From assembly GCF_026262505.1 (NCBI RefSeq), contig NC_067203.1, positions 3,534,001-3,598,000 of the forward strand: a stretch of DNA of 64,000 bases. The letters are read 5' to 3'. Of this stretch, positions 55,701 through 64,000 are shown one piece after another. The translations under genes were made by a program, and so were the position numbers. A model generated the notes under the pieces. The model did no database searches. It saw nothing but the letters and a program-made list of their open reading frames with translations, and was not told the DNA's origin. Position 1 is the first letter of the stretch. Each line of letters starts with the position of its first letter. The DNA comes from Trichomonas vaginalis G3 (lineage: Eukaryota > Parabasalia > Trichomonadida > Trichomonadidae).

Positions 55701-57275
55701 ATGCAGAACGAACAGCTAAACGAATTTACTCCAGCAGAGCATATTCATCAGATTCGCTCATATTTCGATATCATAGACAATGCAGTTCAAATTGGTGACA
55801 CTAATAGAAAATATTCTGACGCAAAGATTCCATCACAACCTGGAACTGCTAAAGATAACACATGGGTAACATTCAATCTCTCACCTCCTGGTGAAAATAT
55901 GTTGGACCTTTACAATACATTCATTACGTATAAAATGGAAGGTCAATTTATTGTAGATAAAGAAATTGGTTCAGGTTCCAATAAAACAAACCCACCAGGA
56001 TTTTGGATTGGTTTCGATGACGCTTTCTATGCAGTTGCTGGATATCAAATCCTTGCAAATGGTCGTATCGTATATTCTCAAGACAACGCAAGAGAAGAAG
56101 CATATATAACTTCAAACTCACAAACTACCGAACAAATAAAGAAAGTAGATGTTTTCTCAAAGACTCGACATGAAGATGTATGGAGTCATTCGGGAACATG
56201 CAGAACAGGACAAATTGTTAGTGGTCCAATTACAGCAGGAAAATCATTTGATTTTAAGCTTCGTTTAAGAATTCCTGTTAGAAGATTCCTTCCATTAGAA
56301 GCTATTCGATTTATTCCAGCTTTTGCAGGAAACATTCAGCTTAAAGTAAAGTTCAGTAGCGACGCCTTACAATGCACATCTATATCTGTAAATGATATCA
56401 TTGCTTTCAATCCAACTCTTAAAGTTGCATTTGCTTCAGATTCAAATCCACCGACAAATAAATTTGTTCCATGGAATGAACCATTCACTATGATAACGAA
56501 GGCAGTAGAAGCTAGTGGAACAGTTACTATTACAACTGTAACCCAGCAACTATTTCGAACAAAGATGGATTTTAATGAATGTTTCATTCATCCAAAGTCA
56601 TTCTCTTTAGACCCTAACATTTATACAGAACTTGTAGAACATTATACAAACGAGGCTTTATGTTTTCCTGTTAAAGTTATGGATTGGATTCCTATGGACG
56701 GTTCATTCTCAAAGAATACAGATAGTTCAAGTGCAACATTTACAGCAGCTTATACGCCTATTAATGTTAAAAGTATTTGGGCACTATTTAGAAAGAAAGA
56801 CAACTATTATGTTAATTTTGAGAACCCTAAGTTTAAATATCTTCAGCTTTCCATGGGAGCTTATGGAAATATGCCTGCAGAACCTGAAAAATCATATGGA
56901 CCTGTATTTTATGAAATGGTTGCGAACGCCTGCAATACAAACAATGATATGATAGGATTTAATGAAGATGTTATGAGGTCATTGGTGGATGATGGTAGTG
57001 TGGAACATAAATGGGATAGCTATGACAACACACATTTCTTATGTGGTTTTCCAACAGAAGTGGACTTTTGCTTCCAGCAAGGTCAAACATCTACTGCTCC
57101 AATAACATACAAATTGTCTGTTAAAGGACCTATTGAACTAGCAACTGAAAATGTGCCAAAGCCACTTATTGGATTTATGAGGGATTGTTGCTTTGCCATT
57201 CAGGTGCGTGCTAATGGCATCCCCATAATAAGATTAGATGACTATAACTTAGCTACGGACGACAGTGAGGAATAA
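55701..57275 (+). CDS. Major capsid protein, double jelly-roll type (B), intact
   Basis: The 524-residue protein is beta-rich with the Maverick MCP layout. A first domain (about 1-230) has N-T-W-V-T-F-N-L-S-P-P and F-K-L-R-L-R-I-P-V-R-R-F-L-P-L and F-A-G-N-I-Q-L. A second (about 240-510) has I-W-A-L-F-R-K-K-D-N and C-F-A-I-Q-V-R-A. It aligns by blocks with the broken A gene at 31812-33417. It would form the hexon-like trimers of an icosahedral capsid. The frame is uninterrupted in an element where many genes are broken, suggesting recent activity. The double jelly-roll fold was not modelled here. Confidence 0.75.
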   Translation: MQNEQLNEFTPAEHIHQIRSYFDIIDNAVQIGDTNRKYSDAKIPSQPGTAKDNTWVTFNLSPPGENMLDLYNTFITYKMEGQFIVDKEIGSGSNKTNPPGFWIGFDDAFYAVAGYQILANGRIVYSQDNAREEAYITSNSQTTEQIKKVDVFSKTRHEDVWSHSGTCRTGQIVSGPITAGKSFDFKLRLRIPVRRFLPLEAIRFIPAFAGNIQLKVKFSSDALQCTSISVNDIIAFNPTLKVAFASDSNPPTNKFVPWNEPFTMITKAVEASGTVTITTVTQQLFRTKMDFNECFIHPKSFSLDPNIYTELVEHYTNEALCFPVKVMDWIPMDGSFSKNTDSSSATFTAAYTPINVKSIWALFRKKDNYYVNFENPKFKYLQLSMGAYGNMPAEPEKSYGPVFYEMVANACNTNNDMIGFNEDVMRSLVDDGSVEHKWDSYDNTHFLCGFPTEVDFCFQQGQTSTAPITYKLSVKGPIELATENVPKPLIGFMRDCCFAIQVRANGIPIIRLDDYNLATDDSEE

Positions 57276-57304
57276 AGGATGAACGTTTATTTTAAAGCTT
57301 ATAA

Positions 57305-57763
57305 ATGAGTTCTTCATCAAGCTCTCGTGAACCTTCACCATCTATGAAACAAACTTTACCAAACGATTATGGAGCACCTATTGAATATTTCTTACGAGCT
57401 GCACAATGGCAAAGAGCAGTCACACCAAGGTTAGGTGTTCCACCAGCTCCTGTCAATAATAGCATTTGGTCAAGTCCTTATATAAGATATGGTCTCCCAC
57501 TAGGTTTGCTAGCTACAGCAGTAGCAGTTATGATGTTGAAAAGAAATAAAGCAAATGTTGTAAATAATACTGAAGTAGCTGAAGTTAAACAAACTCCAAC
57601 ACCTTCGCCAAAACCAACGCCTTCACAAGCAAAACCTTCAATGACTCCTGAACCTATGGAAGTACAAACTCCTGTTCAAAAGTCAACTCCTAAACCGACT
57701 CCAACATTTAAACCAGAACCTACTCCTCAAATAAATCGTAAAACTCCTGCGTTTCCTTACTAA
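57305..57763 (+). CDS. Membrane-anchored Pro/Thr-rich protein, 152 aa (B)
   Basis: It has a Ser-rich N terminus, one hydrophobic segment (Y-G-L-P-L-G-L-L-A-T-A-V-A-V-M-M-L, residues about 62-78) followed by K-R-N-K, and a long P-T-P/K-P-T-P-type tail ending F-P-Y. It is 29 bp downstream of the MCP and likely a minor virion or membrane protein. No family recognised. Confidence 0.55.
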   Translation: MSSSSSSREPSPSMKQTLPNDYGAPIEYFLRAAQWQRAVTPRLGVPPAPVNNSIWSSPYIRYGLPLGLLATAVAVMMLKRNKANVVNNTEVAEVKQTPTPSPKPTPSQAKPSMTPEPMEVQTPVQKSTPKPTPTFKPEPTPQINRKTPAFPY

Positions 57764-57811
57764 AAAAATAACGTTATTTTTATTTAATATTAAAATTTTT
57801 ATTTGATTGAA

Positions 57812-58048
57812 ATGACGACTAAAGTCACTGAAGCAATGAAACAAAAGTTTTTGGTAGAATACATTAAATCAGGAACTATTCCAGAAGGTTTTTACATTCA
57901 TACTATGAAGGATGGTAGAGTTCAGTTTAGAAAGATAAAGCAACCATTAGATAAAGAAGGAATTTTGAGAAAGATTAAACTTCATGAGGACAACATTGCT
58001 GAACTTAAGAAGAAGTTAGAAGAGTTGGAGAAAGGAAGAGAGTTATAA
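57812..58048 (+). CDS. Small coiled-coil protein, 78 aa (B)
   Basis: Start M-T-T-K-V-T-E-A at 57812. The C-terminal 35 residues form a heptad-like Leu/Lys/Glu helix (L-R-K-I-K-L-H-E-D-N-I-A-E-L-K-K). The last codons run into the right terminal repeat, which copies the 3' end of the 175-aa gene of the left end. Function unknown. Confidence 0.5.
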   Translation: MTTKVTEAMKQKFLVEYIKSGTIPEGFYIHTMKDGRVQFRKIKQPLDKEGILRKIKLHEDNIAELKKKLEELEKGREL

Positions 58049-58061
58049 AGCAATGAATTCA

Positions 58062-58117
58062 ACAGGGTGAAAAAACAGGTGAAAAAAGAGGTGAGATTTC
58101 ACCACTTCACCTAAATT
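58062..58117 (-). repeat. AGATCT-type boundary repeat, outer right (B)
   Basis: GGTGAAAAAACAGGTGAAAAAAGAGG then GGTGAGATTTCACC (one change from the palindrome), inverted relative to 37768-37822. Confidence 0.75.
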
Positions 58118-58201
58118 TATTTTTGTGCTATGTTTTCATACGTGTGAGGGTGGTGATATCATTAATTTTTAAGTTTATTTTTATATTTTATTTTTATATA
58201 A

Positions 58202-58522
58202 ATGACGAAAACTATTGAGATAACAAACTACAACGGTCATGAGTTCAAGAATTTGTTCTTCGTTCCTCGTGAAAATACATTCTATCAGATACGAGGGAGA
58301 AAGGGTAAAGTTAGTTTGAGCGTTTATGACTACAAGCATAATGGAAAGTTTATACAAGCATACGATACAAACGGTAAGCGTGTTTCATTAGCTTTGTCAA
58401 AACTTACTAACATTTATTTTGACAGTGATTTTGACCTATATGAAGAAGAAAGTGAGTCAGAAGATTATGAGCTGTTATGTGAAGCACAGCAATGGGAGGA
58501 GTTGCAATACTTTTGTAAGTGA
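58202..58522 (+). CDS. Terminal-repeat protein, 106 aa (B, right copy)
   Basis: Identical protein to 37364-37684. Perfect identity of the two copies, while flanking repeat sequence has indels, suggests recent gene conversion or replication-linked homogenisation of the ends. Preceded by TTATTTTTATATAA. Confidence 0.65.
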   Translation: MTKTIEITNYNGHEFKNLFFVPRENTFYQIRGRKGKVSLSVYDYKHNGKFIQAYDTNGKRVSLALSKLTNIYFDSDFDLYEEESESEDYELLCEAQQWEELQYFCK

Positions 58523-58727
58523 GAACGTTTATTTTTTACATTAGTGAAGTCGTTTGTGAAAACGTTAGTGAGGTGAAGTGGTTGGCGGCTTTGTAAATAT
58601 TTAAGGTTAAGTTGGTGTTTGTGTTGTAAAATATACGTTAACGGTTTTGTAAAGTGTCAAATTCACATATAATGGGTAAGTAGGTGCGCAGTGCCTCCGT
58701 ACCCTTGATATGTATACTAACTATTCT

Positions 58728-59496
58728 TCAAGCGCTAGATGAAGACCCAAGAGCATCACTCAGAAGGATAGAGGAGATGACAAAGATACCACGTACAACA
58801 GTCAGTTATTATCTGCACAATTATTTGAACTACAAACTAGCGTATACACGTTGGGTTCCGCACAACCTTAATTCAGTTCAAAAAAAATCTAGAGTCCAAT
58901 CTTCGAAAGAGCTCCTCTCTATATTGGGTGCGTATCAATCCAAGAAGTTTCGTTTTTTAGTAACAGGGGACGAGTCTTGGTTTCAATATGCAACAGAAGC
59001 CAAAATCATGTGGATCCCGAAGGATGAAAATCCGCAAACATTCCCGAAGAAAAAAATTGACACACCAATGATGATGTTGTCGGTTTTTTGGGGCGTGAAT
59101 GGCATCATCGCAATTGATATTCTTCAAAAACCTAATACGATGAATGCTCAGTATCTAATTGACAATGTTCTTACTCAAATTATCAATTCTGATGAGTTTG
59201 AGAAATCCAAACAACAAAAACAAAAGTTTGCAATTCATTTTGATAATTCAAGAGTTCACAAAAGTCATAAGGTAATGAATTACTTGGTGGAAAACAATGT
59301 CAAAGTTGTTCCAAACCCAATTTATTCACCTGATATTGCACCCTCTGACTTTTATTTATTCGCGAGTCCAGATGATCTTGAAAATTTTGTAAGAGAGCAA
59401 TTTGAGCAATTTTCTCATGATGATTTAAAGCGTGTCTTTCAAGCCTGGATCGATCGCTGCGAACGCGTGATTGAATCCAATGGTGATTATATTTAA
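58728..59496 (+). pseudogene. mariner transposase, catalytic part
   Basis: It continues the frame cut at 37187. It contains the second helix-turn-helix (R-T-T-V-S-Y-Y-L), then the D,D34D triad: G-D-E-S-W-F, H-F-D-N-S-R and Y-S-P-D-I-A-P-S-D-F with the expected 34-residue spacing. The catalytic half is undamaged; inactivity is due to the Maverick insertion and the N-terminal frameshift. Ends 80 bp before the right terminal repeat. Confidence 0.88.
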
Positions 59497-59548
59497 ATAA
59501 ACTTTATATATATGTAACTTGTTTATTTCTATTCGCAGTATTCAGGTT

Positions 59549-59576
59549 TGTGCTAAACACACCTTTGGACACCCTA
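59549..59576. repeat. mariner right terminal inverted repeat
   Basis: Complement of 13415-13442 with one mismatch; ends ACACCCTA followed by TA. Confidence 0.9.
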
Positions 59577-59811
59577 TATATATAATGTTTTCTCCTCAGA
59601 AAATACATTGAAAGTTAAAAGATAATCTGATGCAACGATACCATCATGAATGAATAACATTTTCTTTTCTTAATAAACAAACGCAAGAATACAATCATAC
59701 AGTTATCTTTTTACCCATTAGCAATCGAATTGTTTTATTATTTTAAATGAATTATGGATCTCTCAAAGAAGATTCTTGAAATACTTATCTTTGCATACTC
59801 CATTTTTAAAA

Positions 59812-61470
59812 TCAATTTGAAGATAGAAAATTGCAAATATCTTCATTACCTTTGTCGAAAGCAGTTTTTCCATCATTGTTCTTTGCTTCTTTATCAGCTC
59901 CAGCAGAGATAAGATATTGAACAACTTCAAGATGACCATATTTTGATGCTTCAATGAGTGGAGTATCTCCATCATTATTCTTTGCTTCTTTATTAGCTCC
60001 AACTGAGATAAGATATTGAACAACTTCAAGATCACCATTATCTGATGCAATAATGAGTGGAGTATCTCCATCATTATCCTTTGCTTCTTTATCAGCTCCA
60101 ACAGAGATAAGATATTTAACAACTTCAAGATGACCAATATTTGATGCTTCAATGAGTGGAGTAGATCCATAATTATCCTTTGCTTCTTTATCAGCACCAA
60201 CTGAGATAAGATATTGAACAACTTCAAGATGACCATTTCTTGATGCAATAATGAGTGGAGTGGATCCATAATTATCCTTTGCTTCTTTATCAGCTCCAAT
60301 AGAGATAAGATATTTAACAATTTCAAGATCGCCTTCACATGCGAAAACAAAGAGTGGAGTTTCTTTATTTGCTCCAACTGAGATAAGATAGTTGGCTACG
60401 TCAAAATGATGGTTTATTAATGCATGAATGAGTGGAGTCAATCCTTCATGATCCTTATCTTCTATGTCACAACCACACTTAATTAACAATTTGATCATTA
60501 TGAGTATACCATCTTGACATGCTTGAGAAAGCATCTCACTTTTACCCCTTCGACTCCTTTGCAAGACATCATTTAATACAAATGAAAGAGTTGCCTGATT
60601 TCCAGTTGACAATAGTTCGTCAAGGAAATTCAAATTAGCCTCTTCGGAACCTGATTTTTTTAATTCATCTATTTTTGTTATAATCTCATCTGGAACTTTG
60701 AAGCGACTATAATTTCGATTTTGATTTTTTGATCTCAATAATGAATCATGAAGAGATTTGATAATATTTATATAATTATTTTCGTTGCTTATCTGAAGGA
60801 GTTTATTGATAACTTTCTCATTGCAAAACTCGAAATGGATATATTCAATTAAAGAAAAGAATTTCTCGTTTTCTTGTGCTATAGAAATAATGAAGTCAGC
60901 TAAAGAATCTTCATTTTTGATTAGAAGTTTAGCACTAGAAATTATTCTTTCAAGGATATCAGATGCATATCCCTTCGTGATTGTTTTAAGTTGATTTTCC
61001 TCAATTTCATAGAAATGAGACGATATAAATTCGCAACATTCTGTCATCTTTTCATCTAATTGTGTGTTGTAGTAAAAGTCAAGTAATTGAAGACAATTAT
61101 TTTTGTCTATAATCATATGATCAATAACATGAGTTTTGTATAAATCAATTAATACATTTATTCCAAGTACTGTTCCAATATGAAAAAGATCATTTAAGAT
61201 CTTTTGGTCGCATTCAATTTCTGTTTTGTTATATTGAAGAATATCTTTTACGACACTATATGTTTCAATTGATTCAATTGGAACAGTTATACCGAATTTT
61301 GCAATATTATTGTCTAATTTAAATTTAGAGAATATATTTCGGGAAATCGCAATTGCAAAATACTTGTTCAATGTGATTTCTGCATGGTTTATTGATAAAA
61401 TGATCTTCTCATTTGTATGACAGCTATTCATTCTCTGAAGTATTTCATTATTCAGCTGAATCTGAACCAT
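59812..61470 (-). CDS. BTB-like / ankyrin-repeat protein (trichomonad expanded family)
   Basis: In this 552-residue protein, residues 1-110 resemble a BTB-type fold and 110-260 a helical BACK/DUF3447-like region. A linker follows, then about seven to eight ankyrin repeats (about 310-540) of consensus D-K-E-A-K-D-N-x-G-x-T-P-L-I-x-A-S. The DNA of the repeats is a near-tandem array of 99-bp units (about 59870-60400). Such proteins form one of the largest families in trichomonads; individual roles are unknown, and Cullin-adaptor or scaffold functions are guesses. The frame is intact. Confidence 0.85.
   Translation of the reverse strand: MVQIQLNNEILQRMNSCHTNEKIILSINHAEITLNKYFAIAISRNIFSKFKLDNNIAKFGITVPIESIETYSVVKDILQYNKTEIECDQKILNDLFHIGTVLGINVLIDLYKTHVIDHMIIDKNNCLQLLDFYYNTQLDEKMTECCEFISSHFYEIEENQLKTITKGYASDILERIISSAKLLIKNEDSLADFIISIAQENEKFFSLIEYIHFEFCNEKVINKLLQISNENNYINIIKSLHDSLLRSKNQNRNYSRFKVPDEIITKIDELKKSGSEEANLNFLDELLSTGNQATLSFVLNDVLQRSRRGKSEMLSQACQDGILIMIKLLIKCGCDIEDKDHEGLTPLIHALINHHFDVANYLISVGANKETPLFVFACEGDLEIVKYLISIGADKEAKDNYGSTPLIIASRNGHLEVVQYLISVGADKEAKDNYGSTPLIEASNIGHLEVVKYLISVGADKEAKDNDGDTPLIIASDNGDLEVVQYLISVGANKEAKNNDGDTPLIEASKYGHLEVVQYLISAGADKEAKNNDGKTAFDKGNEDICNFLSSN
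59870..60400. repeat. 99-bp ankyrin-coding repeats
   Basis: Five to six near-identical units encoding L-E-V-V-Q/K-Y-L-I-S-V-G-A; high DNA identity between units indicates recent duplication or conversion. Confidence 0.85.
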
Positions 61471-61582
61471 TGTTAAAAAATGCAGGCAAATTTATTATTT
61501 TATTTTTATTTTTATATTTTTTGTGGGGGAGTAAACGTAATTCTCGGGGTGAATCCTTATACTGATCTTAAATTTTTAACAA

Positions 61583-63084
61583 ATGAAAAACAACTCTGAG
61601 CTACCTACCAAGCCTGCTTATAACAGGACGTGTTATCCGAAGCGAATTGTTGTATTTTCTTTCTTTATTATAATATTCATGATATTTCCAATATTATATA
61701 TATATCAAAAGACAATCATTCCGTAATAACTCAAACAAATTATTCAATATACGATTTAAAAAACTTATTACAAATATCCAAAACTTCAAATTCGGAAAAT
61801 TATTCTCTTTATCAAGATAAAAATATCAAAATACAAGAAAATAATGCAACAGACAAGGATTTTATTATGGATATTTTAGATAAAATGAAGTTTAAGATAA
61901 ATTTTACTCAATATTCTGAAGATATACACGATTTATACATTTATCATTCAGTCTCTGTACCACACAACTTCTCAGGAATTCCAGAATATACTCACAAAGA
62001 TGTTTTAGGCGAGAAAATTTACATGATCAAGTTTAATTCAGGATATGTAATAGAAACATTCATGATATTGCCACCAATTCAATTACATGAACCTTTAGGA
62101 TTAAATTCTGAGTTTAAAAGTTTATTTTTCAATGATAATGAAGTAAAATTCTTATTTTCTACCACAAATGAGTGGCACATTAGTGTTACATGGGATATTT
62201 CATATGGAGAAATGAATATGAATGATGAGAAAGCATGCCATGTTAAAAATCACACTCATCATACTTTATTCTGTAATTGGCCACCCCAAAATATGAATCC
62301 AAGTAAGAATGGAACAGTATACATCCATAACGGATATTGGCTTGACCAATTTCAGCATTCTCTTGACCACGGAATTCCATCTATGTCAACAGCGATGATT
62401 TCTAATGATATTGATCCAAAAACAACAACTTTGATGACAACATCTTGTAATAAATATATGGATATGATCATATCTAAAGTCGGATTTAGTTATTCAGAAA
62501 ATTGTAAAAATTCTTCAGAAAAAGTGTCAGCAAAGCGATTAATTGTTGTGGCAGTGATGAGGAGCACGCATACATTATTTTATAGTTGGTATTACGATAA
62601 AATGAAGTTTCCTGACATGAAAAGGGACAAAATAATAATTTTTCCAAGAAAAAGAAAAGGATCGAAACAATCAAGGAATGATAGAATTGTATTTAACTTG
62701 GTAGATATAAAGAAATCATTAGAAGACAGATTTGGCCAAGAAAATGTGTTTCAGATTGATAATGGATGTCAAAATCTCAGTTTTTGCTTGGATTTGCTTC
62801 CGAAAACTAAGTATATAATTGGACCACACGGAGGAGCACTTTACAACGCTTTCTTTGCTGGAAAAGATGTAAATATCATTGAATTGCTTCCGATTAGGAA
62901 AAATGGACAATATCCAGCAGCAAATAACAAATACTGGGCACCAAACTCTGTTATTACTTTCGCTCAGATGGCTTCACAGAAAATTTACAGATATTATACT
63001 TTTTCTAATGAAATTAATTATCTTATGAACGTAACAGACTTTTTGAATTGGTTTTATAATTCAACTAATAATAATAATATATAA
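61583..63084 (+). pseudogene. GT61-type glycosyltransferase, type II membrane protein with N-terminal frameshift
   Basis: The ATG at 61583 opens M-K-N-N-S-E-L-P and a membrane anchor (V-V-F-S-F-F-I-I-I-F-M-I-F-P) but stops at about 61726. The catalytic part is open in another frame from about 61700 to 63084. It carries the GT61/DUF563 signature G-P-H-G-G-A-L-Y-N-A-F-F and upstream F-C-L-D-L-L-P. GT61 enzymes transfer sugars such as xylose or GlcNAc in the Golgi. One indel near 61700-61725 separates anchor and enzyme; it could be an assembly error. Confidence 0.7.
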
Positions 63085-63682
63085 TTGTCGAAAATTATGT
63101 GAATTATGAAGTTTTAATGAAATGAAATTGTAACGTTTCTCAATTTTATGTGACTATGATTAAGGAAGAGAGGAAGTTTGAATGGAGACGTGATTGAGCA
63201 AATTTTGTGAAGTAATTAAAAAAATTTGAGAATTGCAATAAAGTAAATTAAGGAGAAGAAGTATACATGTTTTGTGCAGTCATTTTGGGAGATATTGCAT
63301 CTGCACGTCTCCAAGAATGGCAGGCTATTCCGCATTCATAACTTGAATTCGGAACTTTGACTGACAAAGTGCAATAGGGCAATCTTGTCGGTTATATTGT
63401 GCCATTATGAGAGAAACCACTTAACATACAACTCTCAATTAAACATACTGATAAATTTAATTTGTTTGTACTTAAATTTACAAATATCTTCATGGATTTT
63501 AAAGTTGTACTTACAACTTTCTCAAAACAACAATATTAAATGAAATACATCAATTTTTTTTTCAATTCAGCTCCAAAAAGTCTGAAATACCCAAGGTCCA
63601 GGCCCTTTTGACCATATGATTTTTAACTGCGTTGAGTAAAAATTAATTATAATTGAATTTGTCAATTTTTATCCAAAAAAAA
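63085..63682. other. Host intergenic, no feature seen
   Basis: 598 bp of A/T-rich sequence without convincing ORF or repeat. A TTTTTATCC motif precedes the next ATG. Confidence 0.5.
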
Positions 63683-64000
63683 ATGTTATTGCTTTTAGCT
63701 TCTTTCATAAATTGCCAGTCCATACTTGGACTAGTGAGTAGGCTTTCAGCACTAACAACTGTTTCTAACGTTTCCCTAATTAGCAAGCCAAAAGTTCAAA
63801 ATTTATATAAATCTTCACCGATTTTTTTCCATGTTCCAGGAAGAGAAATCAGGAATTTAGTAATTCGCGGAACGACATTTGATAAAGCACAATCTCCAAT
63901 TAGTTTTGGAAGCTGCAACATTCAATTAGATAATGATCTTTTTACGCAATGTGTTTCAGTAATTGTATCATCTGATAAATTAGTATTTGACGCAGACAAG
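63683..64000 (+). CDS. Secreted or surface protein, N-terminal part (runs off window)
   Basis: It is open from ATG 63683 to the window end (106 codons). The N terminus M-L-L-L-L-A-S-F-I-N-C-Q-S looks like a signal peptide. The following sequence (F-H-V-P-G, V-I-R-G-T-T-F, S-F-G-S-C-N-I) is beta-rich with an IPT/TIG-like flavour, too short to assign. Host gene by position. Confidence 0.5.
   Translation, partial: MLLLLASFINCQSILGLVSRLSALTTVSNVSLISKPKVQNLYKSSPIFFHVPGREIRNLVIRGTTFDKAQSPISFGSCNIQLDNDLFTQCVSVIVSSDKLVFDADK

Larger units (their letters stand above)
37188..58722. mobile_element. Maverick/Polinton element B, 21.5 kb
   Basis: The ends AGTTAGTATAC and GTATACTAACT fit the 5'-AG..CT-3' ends known for Polintons. 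They are flanked by ATTCT duplications at 37183-37187 and 58723-58727. The terminal inverted repeats are about 670-690 bp (37188-37853 and 58032-58722) and each includes an identical 106-codon gene. It holds polymerase, integrase, ATPase, MCP, penton-like and fiber genes. Intact genes include MCP, integrase and penton; ATPase, polymerase and fiber carry lesions. Confidence 0.92.
58032..58722. repeat. Element B right terminal inverted repeat
   Basis: Inverted partner of 37188-37853; ends GTATACTAACT, then the ATTCT duplication (58723-58727). Confidence 0.9.
13415..59576 (+). mobile_element. mariner transposon split by two Mavericks
   Basis: The left end TAGGGTGTCCAAAGGTGCG at 13415 and the right end at 59576 are inverted repeats of about 28 bp with one mismatch, each flanked by the TA target dinucleotide (13413-13414 and 59577-59578). 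Between them lie three mariner pieces, 13415-13527, 36881-37187 and 58728-59576, separated by Maverick A and Maverick B. Their summed length is 1269 bp, the normal size of a mariner. The transposase reading frame continues across the B insertion once B and one copy of its ATTCT duplication are removed. Confidence 0.9.

Overview
The window is very AT-rich eukaryotic DNA from a parabasalid protist, most likely a trichomonad such as Trichomonas vaginalis. This rests on intron-less genes with very short 5' leaders, a BTB plus ankyrin-repeat protein of the type greatly expanded in trichomonads, a mariner transposon, and large Maverick/Polinton elements. The species call is inference; no rRNA or other marker is present.

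Layout. (1) 1-6929: the terminal part of a Maverick, element C, cut by the window start and ending in ..ACTAACT. It is a near-identical inverted copy of the left third of element B. (2) 6930-13414: host DNA with a multi-pass membrane protein resembling choline-transporter-like (CTL) proteins, a secreted FKBP prolyl isomerase, a zinc-rich E3 ligase combining RBR-like and PHR/MYCBP2-like zinc modules, and a 1.06-kb non-autonomous DNA transposon (17-bp inverted ends, 7-bp duplication). (3) 13415-59576: one mariner transposon of about 1.27 kb split in two places by two Mavericks. Element A (13528-36875, TSD AGTAT) lies in its 5' leader and element B (37188-58722, TSD ATTCT) in its transposase frame. 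(4) 59577-64000: host DNA again, with a BTB/ankyrin protein, a GT61 glycosyltransferase with a broken N terminus, and the start of a secreted protein.

The Mavericks carry virus-like modules. Replication: protein-primed type B DNA polymerase, plus an SF3 helicase in A. Integration: retroviral-type integrase. Packaging: FtsK/HerA-type ATPase. Virion: major capsid protein, penton-like protein, small hydrophobic/basic proteins, and a fiber with a bacteriophage-type collar domain. Accessory genes: DNA adenine methylase, HNH and KilA-N/GIY-YIG endonucleases, and several families seen only in these elements, including one (family X) present twice in both A and B. Genes are packed tightly, with divergent pairs separated by only 16-18 bp.

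Most element genes carry single-base frameshifts, often in homopolymers, at different sites in different copies. The best-preserved genes are the packaging ATPase of C, and the MCP, penton and integrase of B. The elements therefore look like decaying but recently related proviruses, or the assembly has indel errors. The strongest structural observations are the double nesting in one mariner, a boundary palindrome with an AGATCT core bracketing gene modules, and small twin-hairpin insertions of which one is present in B and absent from the same site in C.
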